Shown here piece by piece: positions 52,173 to 64,000 of a stretch of 64,000 nt of DNA. The notes below the pieces were generated by a model. That model was not told the DNA's origin. It saw only the letters and a program-made list of their open reading frames with translations, and made no database searches. Each line of letters begins with the position of its first letter. Position 1 is the first letter of the stretch. This DNA comes from Mya arenaria. Taxonomy: Eukaryota; Mollusca; Bivalvia; Myida; Myidae. Made by a program: the position numbers and the translations under genes. The DNA lies in assembly GCF_026914265.1 (NCBI RefSeq), contig NC_069125.1, forward strand, positions 63,539,479 through 63,603,478, given 5' to 3'.

Positions 52173-54138
52173 ATTTAATCAAGAGTTTAGTCACGGTGGA
52201 GAACCCACGTGACTTATTTGGTAAAGTGCACGGCAACAAATGTCAACAAGTCTCGATTCAGGTAAGGTTTTTAAAGATAACTTTCTTAATATTTGGAGAA
52301 TTTTTGTGAAATAAAGACAATAATCCCCGCATTTAAGAGCTTTATCCACGGTAATAAAGAACTTTCTCTAATATCCTAAAGTTTTCCTGAAAATCTTGAC
52401 CAACTGATTTCAAGGCAAAGTACACGGCTTTTGACAAATCTATCGCTTTACTTCATGTTAGCCGTAAATAATTCATACACAAATCTTATTTTAAGCAAAT
52501 TTTATGTATTTTATAGTTTTCAGCGTGTATTGTTTAACTTCTAGTTATTTCAAAGGTAAAAATGAACTAAAACCAAATTGATAAAGTGCATGGACATTTT
52601 AGGATGATAAAGTACACGGTCATTATAATTTATGTTTGAAAGTAGAGTGCGGTTTACAAACTAATAGTTATATAAGCATTTTCTATTCGTGAAGTCAGAA
52701 TGTATAGTGTTTAGTTTTTATTTAAGTTGTATCAATAAATTTTGCATTATAACGCACACCTAAATAACTAAATATTTAGCAATCATATTTAATGAGGAGT
52801 TGAAAGATAGTCTATGGGATAATTTAAGAGAAAGTCTGCCATTATAAGTTCGATTACTTTTGAATATGCAGATCAATACAGAATCATACATACACTTCTT
52901 CAAAAATCAGATAGTTTTACTTATACATTATAATCTGGACTGACGGCGAATAAAACATCTCTGTAGTTAGCGGCCCGTTTGTGGTGATTATAAATTTCAC
53001 GAATATTCCTATTTTGATGTGATATAAAACAGGCTCGGAGTTAGATGGGAAACAGCAAGGAGGAATGAGAGCACACTATATTACCAACTTACAGGCTAGG
53101 ACTAAGACTTACCCTAACCCTAACCCGAACATCTAGATAAGAGCTGAGCATGGAACATTAGAATGTTCTAGACTAAAGGCTGAAATGTGATTACAAAATA
53201 ATTGTGTTTCAAAGCTTTCTGAATTATATAAGATACATGCAGTTAAGTGTTTATAGGACATCAATGGGAAAATGACACCAATGCATCTCTAAACCTTGTG
53301 AAAATGTTTTATGCTCAATCCGTTTCCATACTAATTTTACACAGCATTTTTTTCAGTACTGTAAGACAAACGAACATTTAGAAAGAGCACCATTTGGTAA
53401 CAGTACGTTTTGCTATTTATCTTAATAAAATGTTAAACTCATCGAAACGTTATTTTAACTCGGCAACATACTGGAATGCACTTGTAACTAGACCAGTGTG
53501 ATCTTTCAATGTGTCCTGATTAGGTGTGTTTCGCCTTAACGTGCCTGCTGAGTTCAGATTTGAACTTGAATGCTGAGCGACACTGCTAAAAACTAACCTG
53601 TGTCTGTGAAAACACTTTCCCGCAAAAACGATGGCAATTGACCAGAACGCCTTCTATCGTGGTCTACTAGATGTTATTTTTCTTTATTTTGGTTGAAGGT
53701 TCATGATTCTCCTGGTCATTGGTCATACAGAAAGAAGATGTTGAATGTAGAATCAAGAAGCTTTCATTTAAGGCACTCCGAATTGAATAGAACTTTAACA
53801 TTTGGAGTGCCTAGAATTTGTTGGATTCCTAGGCAACATGTATCAGGTGTTGCAGTACATTTACTTTACTACAAATACTTAAATAAAATACTCTAAGGCC
53901 TTTTTTTTTTGATCTTTCGTTTTACGGACCCGCCGACAGAAAAAATGCCATTTTGAAAAAAAAAAAAAATTGCAAATTTCCGATTTTTTTATTTCCTCCG
54001 CTCCCGATTTTTTTCGAAAAAAATTAATAAACTGTCGTATCCAATGCGTCAAAAAAAAATCACGAATCGAAAATGAATTGGTTCCCGTTCCCGAAGTTAA
54101 ATTTTCAATGGTTATTTAAATGACGCGGGAAACCAAGC
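52173..54138. other. AT-rich region without a recognised gene
   Basis: The words aaagtgcacgg/aaagtacacgg recur four times (about 52226-52610). A short ctaaccctaacc tract lies near 53113-53126. One 67-codon frame at 53693-53896 has no recognisable family. Confidence 0.4.
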
Positions 54139-54552
54139 GTGCCGTATTTTAAACCAATCAAAATTAAGCACATTATTCAGCCCGGTACGTTTGTCAAAAT
54201 GTCTGCGCCCGTGTGGGTGCAACTTGAGATCGAAGTGAAGGGGAAAACTTCCAGAACACTTTTGAAACTTGAAGAAGAAGTATGTCTACAGCTTCAAAAC
54301 CATTTACCCCCCCCTAATGAAAATACAAAGTATATTCGGCTACACAAATAATAAGAACGATACCCTCATAGACTTAAAAGAAAACATCGCCCATCTGACC
54401 CCTGATGTTGTTCACCAATTTCAAATTAAAACGATTAAGATCATTGCGGTGAAAGAGGATGAATGTGAAAATGAAAAACAACATGGAGACCCAAATGCCT
54501 TCGACATACTTATGTCAGTGAAAAGGCATTACGTCTGGACGCCTCCAAAAAT
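54139..54552 (+). CDS. Candidate first coding exon of an unrecognised gene
   Basis: An ATG at 54199 in a fair context (aaaATGt) starts MSAPVWVQLEIEVKGKTSRT, a composition typical of real protein rather than random frames. That frame closes at 54351. A second frame runs across 54269-54552 (LIDLKENIAHLTPDVVHQF, later VKRHYVWTPPKM) to a strong GTAAGT donor at 54553. The frames overlap at a run of eight C residues (54307-54314), so either the copy has a frame break or the run is miscounted in the assembly. I recognise no family, and downstream exons were not found. Confidence 0.4.
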
Positions 54553-54885
54553 GTAAGTTTATATTACTTCGTCGCATGGCCTAGTTTATAGTGAAAAATT
54601 TCAATGACTCGACCCCCAAGTGGTATTAGTCGGCGGCAAACCAAAGAAATTTAGAAAGATGTGAATATGAGCAATGAAACTGCCAATAGTAGTTGTCTGA
54701 GATCGATTTTAAAAAAATTGCTGAATTCAGAAACACAATTGCTTCTTAGTATTTCCATATGAAATTTTGATTGCCAAACAAAATGTATGGTTGTACAAAA
54801 GCAAAAATGGTTGTACCGGACAACTGCTAATATTGCAGACTTCAAAACTAAAACTGTTTTAAAATTGCGTAATTTCTGGATATAT

Positions 54886-57800
54886 CTGATCGTTGTTGAT
54901 CTCACATGTGCAACTATCAAAATATCAATTTTAGTATGTGCAGTCAGGTTTCACAATCAATTTCTGCACACCGGACATGTCACATTTTAATGCACATGCA
55001 TTTTGGTAAATTATTTAAATAATGAAAATATCAACGTTAAACATCATTTTTTTGGTAATTTTAGCAGTTAAATGTGCACAAGAAAAGTATAAATCATGAA
55101 TGTGTTTCTGGTAAAGATTGGAGTATCATTACCGGGCAACGCAGGTACCTCAGGTAGAACAGGTAGAATTTTCTCATCTGTACCAGAAACACATGAAAGA
55201 AACTTGTATTATTGCATGTATAATCAATAGATAGAATAGAATTATCAATAAATAGAATGTAAGATTTGACCTTTAAGTAAAACTAAGATTTCCCCAACCC
55301 AATGCGGATACTGTGTTACATGATTAACCGCATACCTTAGTACTGTATTACAAGCACCATATCACGTACATAGGTAGTTAATGGGTTAAAGGCACATACT
55401 ACTTCAACTCTCTACCACACAAGAAAAAGCTGTTATTTATGTATAAACCATGTTTATTCTAAGAAGCATGAAACAATACAAATGTGTTTGATTGACTTAA
55501 GTTGCTAAAGAATTAACTAATGCATACAAAACTTCATAAGTTCATACATTATTAAGAACATTTATGTTTTCCGACAGGAAAAAAAAAATGGAATTTGTTT
55601 TTTTAATTTTATTTTTTTTTCCTCCTCCTACGACCATGTGGCATCCTGGCGGTTCGTAAAACAAAGAATAAAAAAAGAAAGGCCTAAAATAGCTTTCATT
55701 TCGCAAAGGAAGTTCATATATTCGCTTGTTATTTCAAAATTCAATGATTTTGTAAACATTCATCAATGATGGTTAAAATTAAGGTTCATGCTAATCATGC
55801 CTACCAAAAACACCTGACTGACCAAATGAGTATCCAATTTCGGCAGGGCTTATTGGTGGTTCAGTGAAATCAACCATGACCTCCAACAATCTGCACTGAT
55901 AAACAGTAGTAAACGCATTGTTTCCATTGTTCTTATTTTCATAAAGTTAGAAAACAACTGTAGTGAATAAAATTTATTCCTTATCACTGAGAGAAAGTTT
56001 AGAAAAATGAACGAAGCCGAGTTACATTTAGTATAGTTTTTTGTATATCAAAGAACATTTTGTGTATAATTTTGATGATATTTTGTGATTCATTTAATTT
56101 CATTCTTGTTTCATTTAGTGTTCAATTCCAAGCTTTGACTTCTTCACATTCAAGTGCAAGAAAAGTCACTTAATTATTATCTGAATAAATTCATTATATT
56201 GTAAGGTCACATAAAGGATATATTGTGCTTTTTAAAAATAGCATTTTTTCATCTGTTTAAAATTATGTCAAATGCAGTGCATTGAAATTTTATTATGAGT
56301 TTAAAGCTGCACTCTCACACATTGAACGTTTTGACAACTTTTTTGTTTTTTTGTCTTGGAACGAGCCAATTTTTGAGAAAATCCATGGAAACCAGTTATA
56401 TAAGACTGCTGACCAAAATTTAGATGGCAGATTTTTATATCAAAGTTAAAAAAATGATGTTTTTTCTGATCGTTGTTGATCTCACATGTGCAACTATCAA
56501 AATATCAATTTTAGTATGTGCAGCCAGGTTTCACAATCAATTTCTGCACACCGGACATGTCACATTTTAATGCACATGCATTTTGGTAAATTATTTAAAT
56601 AATGAAAATATCAACGTTAAACATCATTTTTTTGGTAATTTTAGCAGTTAAATGTGCACAAGAAAAGTATAAATCATGAATGTGTTTCTGGTAAAGATTG
56701 GAGTATCATTACCGGGCAACGCAGGTACCTCAGGTAGAACAGGTAGAATTTTCTCATCTGTACCAGAAACACATGAAAGAAACTTGTATTATTGCATGTA
56801 TAATCAATAGATAGAATAGAATTATCAATAAATAGAATGTAAGATTTGACCTTTAAGTAAAACTAAGATTTCCCCAACCCAATGCGGATACTGTGTTACA
56901 TGATTAACCGCCTACCTTAGTACTGTATTACAAGCACCATATCACGTACATAGGTAGTTAATGGGTTAAAGGCACATACTACTTCAACTCTCTACCACAC
57001 AAGAAAAAAGCTGTTATTTATGTATAAACCATGTTTATTCTAAGAAGCATGAAACAATACAAATGTGTTTGATTGACTTAAGTTGCTAAAGAATTAACTA
57101 ATGCATACAAAACTTCATAAGTTCATACATTATTAAGAACATTTATGTTTTCCGACAGGAAAAAAAAAATGGAATTTGTTTTTTTAATTTTTTTTTTTTC
57201 CTCCTCCTACGACCATGTGGCATCCTGGCGGTTCGTAAAACAAAGAATAAAAAAAGAAAGGCCTAAAATAGCTTTCATTTCGCAAAGGAAGTTCATATAT
57301 TCGCTTGTTATTTCAAAATTCAATGATTTTGTAAACATTCATCAATGATGGTTAAAATTAAGGTTCATGCTAATCATGCCTACCAAAAACACCTGACTGA
57401 CCAAATGAGTATCCAATTTCGGCAGGGCTTATTGGTGGTTTAGTGAAAACAACCATGACCTCCAACAATCTGCACTGATATACAGTAGTAAACGCATTGT
57501 TTCCATTGTTCTTATTTTCATAAAGTTAGAAAACAACTGTAGTGAATAAAATTTATTCCTTATCACTGAGAGAAAGTTTAGAAAAATGAACGAAGCCGAG
57601 TTACATTTAGTATAGTTTTTTGTATATCAAAGAACATTTTGTGTATAATTTTGATGATATTTTGTGATTCATTTAATTTCATTCTTGTTTCATTTAGTGT
57701 TCAATTCCAAGCTTTGACTTCTTCACATTCAAGTGCAAGAAAAGTCACTTAATTATTATCTGAATAAATTCATTATATTGTAAGGTCACATAAAGGATAT

Positions 57801-58042
57801 ATTGTGCTTTTTAAAAATAGCATTTTTTCATCTGTTTAAAATTATGTCAAATGCAGTGCATTGAAATTTTATTATGAGTTTAAAGCTGCACTCTCACACA
57901 TTGAACGTTTTGACAACTTTTTTGTTTTTTTGTCTTGGAACGAGCCAATTTTTGAGAAAATCCATGGAAACCAGTTATATAAGACTGCTGACCAAAATTT
58001 AGATGGCAGATTTTTATATCAAAGTTAAAAAAATGATGTTTT
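54886..58042 (+). repeat. Recent 1.58-kb direct tandem duplication
   Basis: Unit 1, 54886 to about 56465, and unit 2, 56466 to about 58042, are almost identical: ctgatcgttgttgatctcac opens each. I noticed fewer than about ten substitutions plus homopolymer-length changes. The right breakpoint falls inside a family-1 MITE, so unit 1 ends with a truncated MITE and unit 2 with a whole one. Short frames in the units, such as 57145-57348, have no family match. Confidence 0.93.
56300..56465. mobile_element. Fold-back MITE, family 1, truncated copy 4
   Basis: The left half only, starting tttaaagctgcactctcaca and cut at aaaaatgatgtttttt by the duplication junction. Confidence 0.85.
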
Positions 58043-58237
58043 AAGCATTATTCATAAACTGTTAGTAACAGTTTAAGCCATAAAACATTAATTTTCGAAA
58101 GGAAATATGACAACTACGAGCTGATTGTTTATCAGCAATCTGATATCATTGTTTGAAGATGTTAACGCAAACATTTGCTCTTTCCAAGACAAAAAAAAAG
58201 TTGTTAAAACGGTAAATCTGTGAGAGTGCAGCTTTAA
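57879..58237. mobile_element. Fold-back MITE, family 1, complete copy 5
   Basis: Flanked and bounded by TTTAAAGCTGCACTCTCACA and its inverse TGTGAGAGTGCAGCTTTAAA. The central loop region includes aaactgttagtaacagttta. This is the best-preserved copy in the window. Confidence 0.9.
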
Positions 58238-58426
58238 ACTATGACAGGAATAATTCAAGGGAATGATTTTTTGTGATTTCTAGCATTAAAATTGTCTGAA
58301 TCGCATGCAAATTTATAAATTATGTAAGGTATTCTCACATTAGTCACACTTTTTGAACTTTAATTGTGCTGTCTTCTTTTTGTTTGTCTCAAATTAATAC
58401 AGCATTGGCTTCACTTGTTGTTTCTG

Positions 58427-58891
58427 AAAGGGACTGTACACCAGATTGGCGCCAAAAAAGTTTTTTTTCCTGTAACGAATCTAAGGACACTTTTTTAATA
58501 AAATATTTTACTCTTTGATATCGTTATTGTAAATAAAATACCAAAATGAAAAAAAATGCAGTGAAGTGTCGTATCTACTATGCTATGAAGATTTACTTTT
58601 ACTGGGTGGAATTTTCCAGATGTATATCTAACACGCTTATATCCTGTAATAACATCAACGGCAGATCACGCATAAGGAATGAATTGTACTCGGTAGACAT
58701 ACCTAGTAATCTTTTTTAATGGAAAAACACGAAATAACTGCTATTAATAAATCATTTGTAAACTATGGGGATCATCAGTTAGTAAGTTTCAATGCATTAA
58801 TTGTACATATTGATACCAAGTTTATGTCAATTTTCTACAATTTTCTTTAAATTTTTGCTTTTTCATCATTAACTGAGTACAGCCCATTTAA
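58427..58891. mobile_element. MITE family 2, long copy
   Basis: Starts aaagggactgtacaccagat and ends ctgagtacagcccattt, an imperfect inverse. The right half aligns with the short copy at 40115-40362. No coding capacity. Confidence 0.75.
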
Positions 58892-59226
58892 ACTGTACCT
58901 TATAATGCCTGTGACTTATCAAATATTTAATAGTTATGGTCTACAACCAAGATTTGTTTTAATTATCCAGGTTTCAAACTGCATTGTGTATGCGATTGGA
59001 AAGGTAATCTTGAAAGCTCACTTAGTATAATTTTAACAAATAACATTCACCCTGCAAGGTACTCATAATTGGATGATACATAAAGATTTGCACAGTCATT
59101 TATGTATACTTGCATTTATTGATACAGAATACCTTTTTCAAATCTTTGATTTAGATTGCAAAGTATAACTTATATAAATATATAAATAATTATATATTCT
59201 TAACTTTATCTGAATACACAAGCTAA
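58892..59226. other. AT-rich spacer
   Basis: No supported feature. Confidence 0.4.
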
Positions 59227-59526
59227 TGCATCAGTCATTTGTAACCATGCCCCCCCCCCCTCCGGTCCCTGAATAGCGGGGACTTTTACTTTCGGTCCAG
59301 CCAACCCCAGCTAAAATCCCCGCCCTATTGTGATAATCTGATGGTAAAGTCCCCACCAAATGCCCCCGCACCCAAGGGACATTAGGTTAAGCCCCATCCA
59401 CACTGTAATGTATTTTCCGGGAAGATCCGGCAATGCGGGGCCACCTGAAAGGTAAAAAATGGCCCATTTCGCCGGCTATCCCCGGTATACCCCCGGATGT
59501 AAGAGCCGTATTTACAATTGACTGCA
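59227..59526. mobile_element. GC-rich MITE, family 4, copy 1
   Basis: Starts TGCATCAGTCATTTGTAACC and ends with an inverse-like TTTACAATTGACTGCA. It is flanked on both sides by TAA. A C-run follows the left end, then ctttcggtccagccaacccc, and many cccc/gggg blocks. Non-coding. Confidence 0.8.
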
Positions 59527-59992
59527 TAATGATCCATAGTGATCCAATCTCATGCCAAGATAATTTCTGGTCTGACATCGCGAGGTTAGTTATTCTTAAG
59601 CGTACAAAAGCCTGGACAGCATTTGAGAAAGACTGTTGTGAGGTTAAATCTTCATTACTTCACTATCCCACAACATTGGGTGATAAGGGAACTTTATTGA
59701 ATATTTTTATTATAATTTTGTTCCCTAAACGCCACAAGTCAACTGATTAATTAATACAAATTCAATTCTATCTCCACAATATTCGGCACTGCATTGTAAA
59801 ATAAAACTCAAAAGTTACACTTGTAAATTATTTAACTAAATACCTTTCCCTCAAATATTTCACAAATTTATATTGATCTATCAACCACAATGCATCACCA
59901 TACTGTATCTCTGACTGATTTTTGATTTTCATTCTTGGCTAGAAAACAAAAAGTGAGCACAAAGCGTCTTCAGAAAAAGAACTTGTAAAGTA

Positions 59993-60421
59993 TGCACCAG
60001 TCAATTGTAACCACGCCCCCCCCCCCCAAGGGAAAAGCAGGTACTTTGACTTTCGGTCCAGCCAATCCCCGGTAAAATCCCTGCCCTGTGAGAACGAACT
60101 GGTGGTAAAATCCCGTGAATAACGTCCCCGCACCCACGGGATCTAAGGTAAGAGCAATTCCCTGATATATTTTGAGGGAAGACAAAACCACCGCAATCAC
60201 CCGGCATTGCGAGGACACTAGTTCTGGCTTCCATAACTTTAATGTTGATATTTTTATTTTTATTTTTTTAGATGTTTACAACACGTCCAAGAAGGTAATA
60301 TATAATGTGTTCGCTGAAGTTCTTTTATATACTAGCTACGAGTACACCTGAAAGGTAAAAACACAGCACTTTTCCTCCCGGTATATCCTCGAGGGAGCCG
60401 TGGTAACAAGTGACTGGTGCA
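59993..60421. mobile_element. GC-rich MITE, family 4, copy 2 with internal insertion
   Basis: Starts TGCACCAGTCAATTGTAACC and ends with the inverse, GGTAACAAGTGACTGGTGCA. It shares ctttcggtccagccaa and cacctgaaaggtaaaa with copy 1 in the same order. About 135 extra AT-rich bases near 60212-60346 are absent from copy 1. Confidence 0.85.
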
Positions 60422-61683
60422 TTATAAGAGAGGAAATCAAAATTGAGCATGCAAGATTGTTTTATCAATGGCGATGGCTTATCACCATATCATTAATGTA
60501 TAAAGTAATTATGTACTTACACTGAGAGTGGCTCCAAGACTTTTCTATGCACATAGGTAAACAATCATCTTATTCACAGATGCTGTGCACATATTAATAC
60601 ATTTGGTCTCATTTAGAATGAAACTTCATAAATAAGTATGCGCATATTTGATATTTTTTATCTCCATTTTGCGAAATTGAAATTACATGATTTCTTTCAA
60701 ACGAACTTGTATTGCTTGAAAATTTACGTGTCAAATTAAAAATGCTACCCACGGTAAGATGAAAATAAATCCGTTTGATGGTGTAATCATTCAATGTCGG
60801 CTTTATTTCATCAATAAAACACTATGAAATTCACATCATCAGCATCCGGAAATAGTGATAACATACATGTCTGAATCATTCGGATGCTCTGATCAGAGTA
60901 CATTTTGAGGTCAATAAGTAGACTGGTACCCTGATTTACTTTTCCTAAAAAAATATAAAGTTATACAGGTACGCGGCATATGGTTTTTAGTTAACATTAA
61001 TAGTATTTGAACAATAAGTACCAAAGATCATGTTGTATTTAAAGAAGTGCTAAGTGCCATGCGATGATTAGTTAAAAAAAAACTTTGTATCGAAAAGAAA
61101 ATATCACGGAAACATGCAAATTATGTCGAAAAAAAGAACAGGGACGACTTCGGAATACCAACATTCTATACAAAGGATAACAATACTTTTTTTAACCAAC
61201 TTTCCTGGTTGTTTTCTACTTAGACCGCACGCTTTATTCGCTTTACGTATGAATTCACAAGACATTTCGAATGCGCGACGGGCACCGCGGTTAGCTGATA
61301 CTGGTTTCATTTTGGATAAAAGAGAAAGAGGGCACCAGTCTATCAATACAGAGCATTGAACGGAAACATTTTGATGCGTACTTTTCCAATATGTTCATAT
61401 TCGCATGCATATAATCTGACCGTATGCAAAACATTCATGTAGTTAACCCGATTAACTCACTCCCTACGTATAAATTTCTTGTGCTTCATTAAACATACAG
61501 TTAGCTTGAATTGTTAGGAGAACTATTTTTATTGGATGTTTTCATTGTAATCAGTTCTGGTACTACTTTGATTATTTAAATTCGCTTACCGCAATCCAAT
61601 CAAAATACAGCGTATGAATACATTACGTCAGTAAACCCCCAGATACGGCTTGAGAATGCAGGTATCGCGTTTATGGCTATGAA
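60422..61683. other. AT-rich region without a recognised gene
   Basis: Around 61104-61359, frames of about 80 codons are open on both strands. Neither resembles a family I know. Confidence 0.4.
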
Positions 61684-61977
61684 CTAGGCCACAAGTGCCC
61701 TAGTCCAAAAATCCGTTGATCGATGAAGGATTTCCCATGCCGCAGCGAAAACGTCCAGCTCGAACAAAATACCAACCTTAAAACAGAATTCCGACAACTT
61801 TTTAATATGACTTCTAATCAAAACTAGATCAGATTTACCGAACTGCATTATATGAATACCCCTGTCCACACTGCTATCTCTGATCATGACGTATGCGGAA
61901 GTAAATCGATGTTTACGAAGACGAAAGCTGTGAAACTTAACTTGTTTCGTTTGAAAGTAGTGTTGGAATGGTTTCAT
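61684..61977 (-). CDS. Possible 97-aa ORF, unrecognised
   Basis: Starts at an ATG (61977) with MKPFQHYFQTKQVKFHSFRL and ends ILHRSTDFWTRALVA. Local G+C is slightly higher than in the flanks and the amino-acid composition is balanced, which is why it is listed. No motif, signal peptide or membrane segment is evident. It could be a chance frame or one exon of a larger gene. Confidence 0.2.
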   Translation of the reverse strand: MKPFQHYFQTKQVKFHSFRLRKHRFTSAYVMIRDSSVDRGIHIMQFGKSDLVLIRSHIKKLSEFCFKVGILFELDVFAAAWEILHRSTDFWTRALVA

Positions 61978-62179
61978 TGATGTTTTAGAGCTGTTACATT
62001 AAGATGTACGTTGTTTTCGTTTTAATGACTTATTCATTTATTCTTAATAAAGTACATTAGTCATAGGAAAATCAAGGAAGCTAATCAATTTTATTCATAG
62101 TTTTTACTCGAATGATGTTTAATGCGTAACAAATGAACTTATATTCCTATAGTTTCTTAACTACATTTAATATCAATCT

Positions 62180-63660
62180 TAGTTCAGTCGTTGTTCCATT
62201 TCATTGTAGTTATCCCTTTCGTTTTGTCTGCCTATAACATTCTATAGTCTATTTCATTTAAGTTAACTATTTTATTCAAGTTGCTTTAATATTACATTCA
62301 AGTTGCCTTTTAATTTGTCTACTTAATTGTAGTTGTCTAATTCACTGAAAATGTCTATTATGTTCTAGTTATCTTTCACAGACCAATTGCATTTTTCATT
62401 CAAAATGTCTATCGCATTATCGTGATCATCTACATTCTAGTTGTCTATTATCATTATGATATAATACATTCTTGTTTTATATAATTCTCCAAGACTATCT
62501 CATTTAAATTTTCTCTTGCATTCTAGTTATTTATTCCATTTTCGTTCATGCTTTTCGATAAAATATGGAGTTTTATCAGTGAAATAACAACAGCGAAAAT
62601 ATCCATTTGATATTAACACGGCTAAGGAGTGAACATAATTTGTGAAAATATCCTCTTTAAGAACTACTTGAAATGCATTGTAGTTACTTCCCCTCGATCA
62701 ACACTAAACCTTAGAACCAGAAAATGATGCCAACAATTAAATTGAAATCTAAAATCTAAAAAAAGTTGCGTAAGTTTAATTAAAGATATATTTGGAAATA
62801 AACAACTTACTGTTAAATAGAAAAAATGGTTGTCCAGTTTTTCAACTGTTTTCTTGAACTTTGAAGATGAATGCTTGAACATTTGCTTTCAAACAAAATA
62901 AATTACAGACGAAAACGACTGGTCGAACATAAATGCGATGTAATATCAGCGTTTACATCTTTTTGAACTGTTTATCGTTGTTATACATAAAAATTAAAAC
63001 ACCCATTAACAGATTAACTGATGATTGTTTTACCCCACTCACGCATCAAAATGTGTCAACAACCTATGGTGTTCTTTACATTTTACCTGGAAAACGACAC
63101 GTCCTCCAGCAAACCATACTGATCTCTGACTGTGACGGATGACTGAATATCCATATGTATCATGAAACGAACTATAAAACTAAGAAACATGGTTTTATCA
63201 AATGATTATTCGAAAATCTTTAAGTATTTTTCTATGACGCTCATAAAAAATAAAATGCGATCGTACACTGAAATTAACAAATATCCTCTATATATTAACT
63301 TATAATTGTCTTATACAGTCTTGTTGTGTATTTCCTTATGGATGTCTTTTTCATTATAGTTATATTTAAGATTATAATTGTCTGTTTCATTATAGTTGTC
63401 TATTACAAATGGTTGACTGTTACATCCTAGTTGTCCATTAAATTCTAGTTTTTTTTATCACATTATAGATGTCTATAACATTCTATTTAATTTAGTGTCT
63501 GTCATGTTCTAGTGTTATATCATAGTTGTCTCTTTTGTTTTAGTTGACTTGTTTATTATAGTTTTCTATTATATTGTAGTTGCTTATATCGTTATAGTTG
63601 TCTACTATTGTACATTCCTGTTTACTATGACGTTATAGTTGTTTATTTCACCATTGTTGT
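62180..63660 (+). repeat. Degenerate 18-bp-like repeat field
   Basis: Variants of attctagttgtctattaca (for example catttaagttaactatttta, cattatagttgtctat) recur from about 62180 to 62540 and again from about 63290 to 63660. They resemble ancient members of the regular minisatellite that follows. Confidence 0.6.
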
Positions 63661-64000
63661 CTCTTCGATTCTTGTTGTCTATTACATTCTTGTTGTCTGT
63701 TACAGTCTAACTGTCTATTACATTCTTGTTGTCTGTTACAGTCTAACTGTCTATTACATTCTTGTTGTCTGTTACAGTCTAACTGTCTATTACAGTCTTG
63801 TTGTCTGTTACAGTCTAACTGTCTATTACATTCTTGTTGTCTGTTACAGTCTAACTGTCTATTACAGTCTTGTTGTCTGTTACAGTATAACTGTCTATTA
63901 TATTCTTGTTGTCTGTTACAGTCTAACTGTCTATTACATTCTTGTTGTCTGTTACAGTCTAACTGTCTATTACAGTCTTGTTGTCTGTTACAGTCTAACT
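63660..64000 (+). repeat. 36-bp minisatellite reaching the window end
   Basis: Regular units of gtctgttacagtctaactgt followed by ctattacattcttgtt. Each is itself two diverged 18-bp halves. About nine units are seen before the window ends, so the array is incomplete here. Confidence 0.92.

Noticed and set aside
53113-53126. ctaaccctaacc as telomere repeat
   Set aside because: Only about two units; too short to be telomeric DNA.
57145-57348. 67-codon frame in the tandem duplicate
   Set aside because: Starts in an A-run after a possible acceptor, has no recognisable family, and homopolymer differences between the two units change the frame around it.
59387-60234. Several frames of 60-105 codons on both strands
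   Set aside because: They fall wholly or largely within the GC-rich MITEs, whose composition removes stop codons.

Overview
The window looks like nuclear DNA of a bivalve mollusc, probably a heterodont clam. Three things point this way: spliced genes with GT-AG introns, an invertebrate-type (i-type) lysozyme whose C-terminal part closely resembles venerid clam lysozymes, and an AT-rich background crowded with short palindromic transposons and mini- and microsatellites. There are no bacterial-style operons. I found no tRNA, rRNA or CRISPR array, and recognised no retrovirus-like or other capsid-bearing element.

Layout. (1) 1.99-20.5 kb, minus strand: two head-to-tail ammonium transporter (Amt/Rh superfamily) genes. 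Copy B (14224-20491, 10 exons, 460 aa) lies upstream of copy A (1990-12583, 11 exons, 520 aa). Copy A has a second candidate first exon inside its intron 1 and a longer C-terminal tail. Core exons are nearly the same between copies, while introns, N-termini and C-termini differ. (2) 22.5-24.5 kb: a 5'-truncated, broken non-LTR retrotransposon (LINE) on the minus strand. (3) 25.45-26.80 kb: a GC-rich DNA transposon with terminal inverted repeats and a 46-codon ORF. (4) 27.3-39.6 kb: about 12.3 kb of a 30-bp satellite. Its period is a multiple of three, so it produces very long but probably meaningless open frames. (5) 41.5-43.1 kb: a decayed, probably transposon-derived gene interrupted by a fold-back element. 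(6) 46.05-49.80 kb, plus strand: a complete five-exon secreted lysozyme with a bacterial-style SH3b domain fused in front of the i-type lysozyme domain. (7) 49.9-64 kb: mostly mobile and tandem sequence, with a nested transposon, a very recent 1.58-kb tandem duplication, two pairs of miniature elements, one possible first exon of an unknown gene, and a 36-bp minisatellite running off the end.

How the genes work together: there is no common pathway. The Amt pair would move ammonium across membranes, and differences at both protein ends suggest that the copies differ in sorting or regulation. The lysozyme would act outside the cell on bacterial walls, in defence or digestion, with SH3b as a likely wall-binding module. 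Gene models were built by reading splice sites and reading-frame continuity by eye; no alignment or transcript data were available.
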